Shown here piece after piece: positions 6,849 through 7,136 of a DNA stretch of 7,136 nucleotides. Below the pieces are notes generated by a model, which worked only from the letters and a program-made list of their open reading frames with translations, was not told the DNA's origin and searched no databases. Source of the DNA: Candidatus Agrococcus pullicola (GTDB lineage Bacteria; Actinomycetota; Actinomycetes; Actinomycetales; Microbacteriaceae); the NCBI GenBank assembly GCA_019115685.1, contig DXDC01000049.1, forward strand, positions 1 through 7,136, read 5' to 3'. How positions within the stretch are numbered: position 1 is the stretch's first letter; every line of letters starts with the position of its first letter. Made by a program: the position numbers and the translations under genes.

Positions 6849-6864
6849 TCGCCAACGTTGGCGA
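6849..6864. promoter_or_regulatory. Perfect 16-bp palindrome in the protease leader, candidate operator
   Basis: TCGCCAACGTTGGCGA equals its own reverse complement. It lies 23 bp upstream of the protease GTG and just beyond its Shine-Dalgarno. An uninterrupted even palindrome with a central CG is typical of LacI-family operators. As RNA it could also fold as a 5-bp stem with a 6-nt loop. A very weak promoter, TTCCGA-17-TAGGCT (minus strand, 6903-6898 and 6880-6875), would start transcription near 6868, placing the palindrome immediately downstream. No regulator gene for it is present here. Confidence 0.5.
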
Positions 6865-7050
6865 TGACTTTGCAAGCCTATGGTCGAAACTATGAGTTCG
6901 GAATGAAACTCGTGCTACTTGCCTCAACCTCATGTTTAGGGTTCAACTTGAGGCTTCTCCTCCAGGATTGAGGGACCGTTGATATTCCGGGGAAGAGTCG
7001 GCCTGCCGTTCGGGTGCATGCCAGTTTAAGGAATAATAACGATCTGATAA

Positions 7051-7092
7051 CGCGCAGGTGCCCCCGGTCGAAAAACCGGGGGCACCTGCGCG
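7051..7092 (-). terminator. Strong intrinsic terminator of the right-edge gene
   Basis: An 18-bp perfect stem (7051-7068 pairing with 7075-7092, rich in G/C) closes a 6-nt loop. It begins 11 nt after the stop codon of the minus-strand gene at 7103. On the minus strand the stem is followed by TTATCAGATCGTTATTATTC, which is fairly T-rich. That fits a terminator for the right-edge gene and insulates the protease gene from read-through. Confidence 0.9.
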
Positions 7093-7102
7093 AGCGCGAG
7101 CC

Positions 7103-7136
7103 TTACTTCACATCGAAGCGGTCGAGGTTCGTCACC
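7103..7136 (-). CDS. C-terminal ten codons of an unidentified gene, truncated by the right edge
   Basis: Reading leftward from 7135, the frame gives VTNLDRFDVK and a TAA at 7105-7103. Evidence that it is coding: G/C in the third position of all ten codons and a strong terminator starting 11 nt beyond the stop. Ten residues are too few to name the product. Confidence 0.65.
   Translation of the reverse strand, partial: VTNLDRFDVK

Noticed and set aside
6826..6933. N-terminal extension of the protease from the ATG at 6933
   Set aside because: It adds 36 residues without hydrophobic character ahead of a good signal peptide and lacks a Shine-Dalgarno, while the GTG at 6825 has CGGAG at 5-nt spacing.
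6922..6953. Inverted repeat CCTCAA...TTGAGG upstream of the protease
   Set aside because: Only 6 bp with a 20-nt spacer and no extension of the match; expected by chance.
1..7136. CRISPR array, tRNA, transposon ends or toxin-antitoxin pair
   Set aside because: I saw no regularly spaced repeats, tRNA-like cloverleaf, transposase motifs with terminal repeats, or small paired toxin-antitoxin genes.

Overview
The window looks like ordinary chromosomal DNA from a high-GC actinobacterium. The evidence is strong G/C bias at third codon positions, hairpin terminators with poor T-tracts, a promoter that appears to give a leaderless mRNA, and a sortase-anchored (LPQTG) secreted protease. Microbacteriaceae (Microbacterium/Leucobacter-like) is my best guess, from overall resemblance only. 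I found no rRNA, tRNA, CRISPR array, insertion sequence or prophage gene.

Layout. Positions 1-1415 (minus) hold the N-terminal 471 codons of a large PLP-dependent Orn/Lys/Arg decarboxylase family protein that runs off the left edge. A 160-bp divergent intergenic region (1416-1575) follows. A two-gene plus-strand operon comes next: an ArsR/SmtB metal-sensor-type repressor (1576-1947) and, 2 nt later, a 12-TM major facilitator transporter starting on GTG (1950-3176). A perfect 13-bp hairpin (3186-3215) separates this operon from a convergent minus-strand gene. That gene encodes a roughly 1198-residue secreted, cell-wall-anchored subtilisin-like protease (3229-6825, start corrected to a GTG with a good Shine-Dalgarno). 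Its 5' region carries a perfect 16-bp palindrome. The right end holds a very strong 18-bp-stem terminator (7051-7092) and the last ten codons of another minus-strand gene (7103-7136).

How the genes work together. The regulator and transporter form a plausible autoregulated efflux operon. A 26-bp imperfect 12-2-12 inverted repeat covers both the predicted -10 element and the start codon of the regulator gene. The regulator keeps most of an NmtR/SmtB-type alpha-5 metal site but has Gln where those proteins have a His. The same intergenic region contains the upstream DNA of the decarboxylase gene, so joint control is possible but unproven. The protease has no evident functional tie to the other genes.

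I see no convincing undescribed multi-gene system. The items most worth checking are the leaderless promoter/operator overlap, the altered metal site, the protease-leader palindrome, and the modular composition of the protease.
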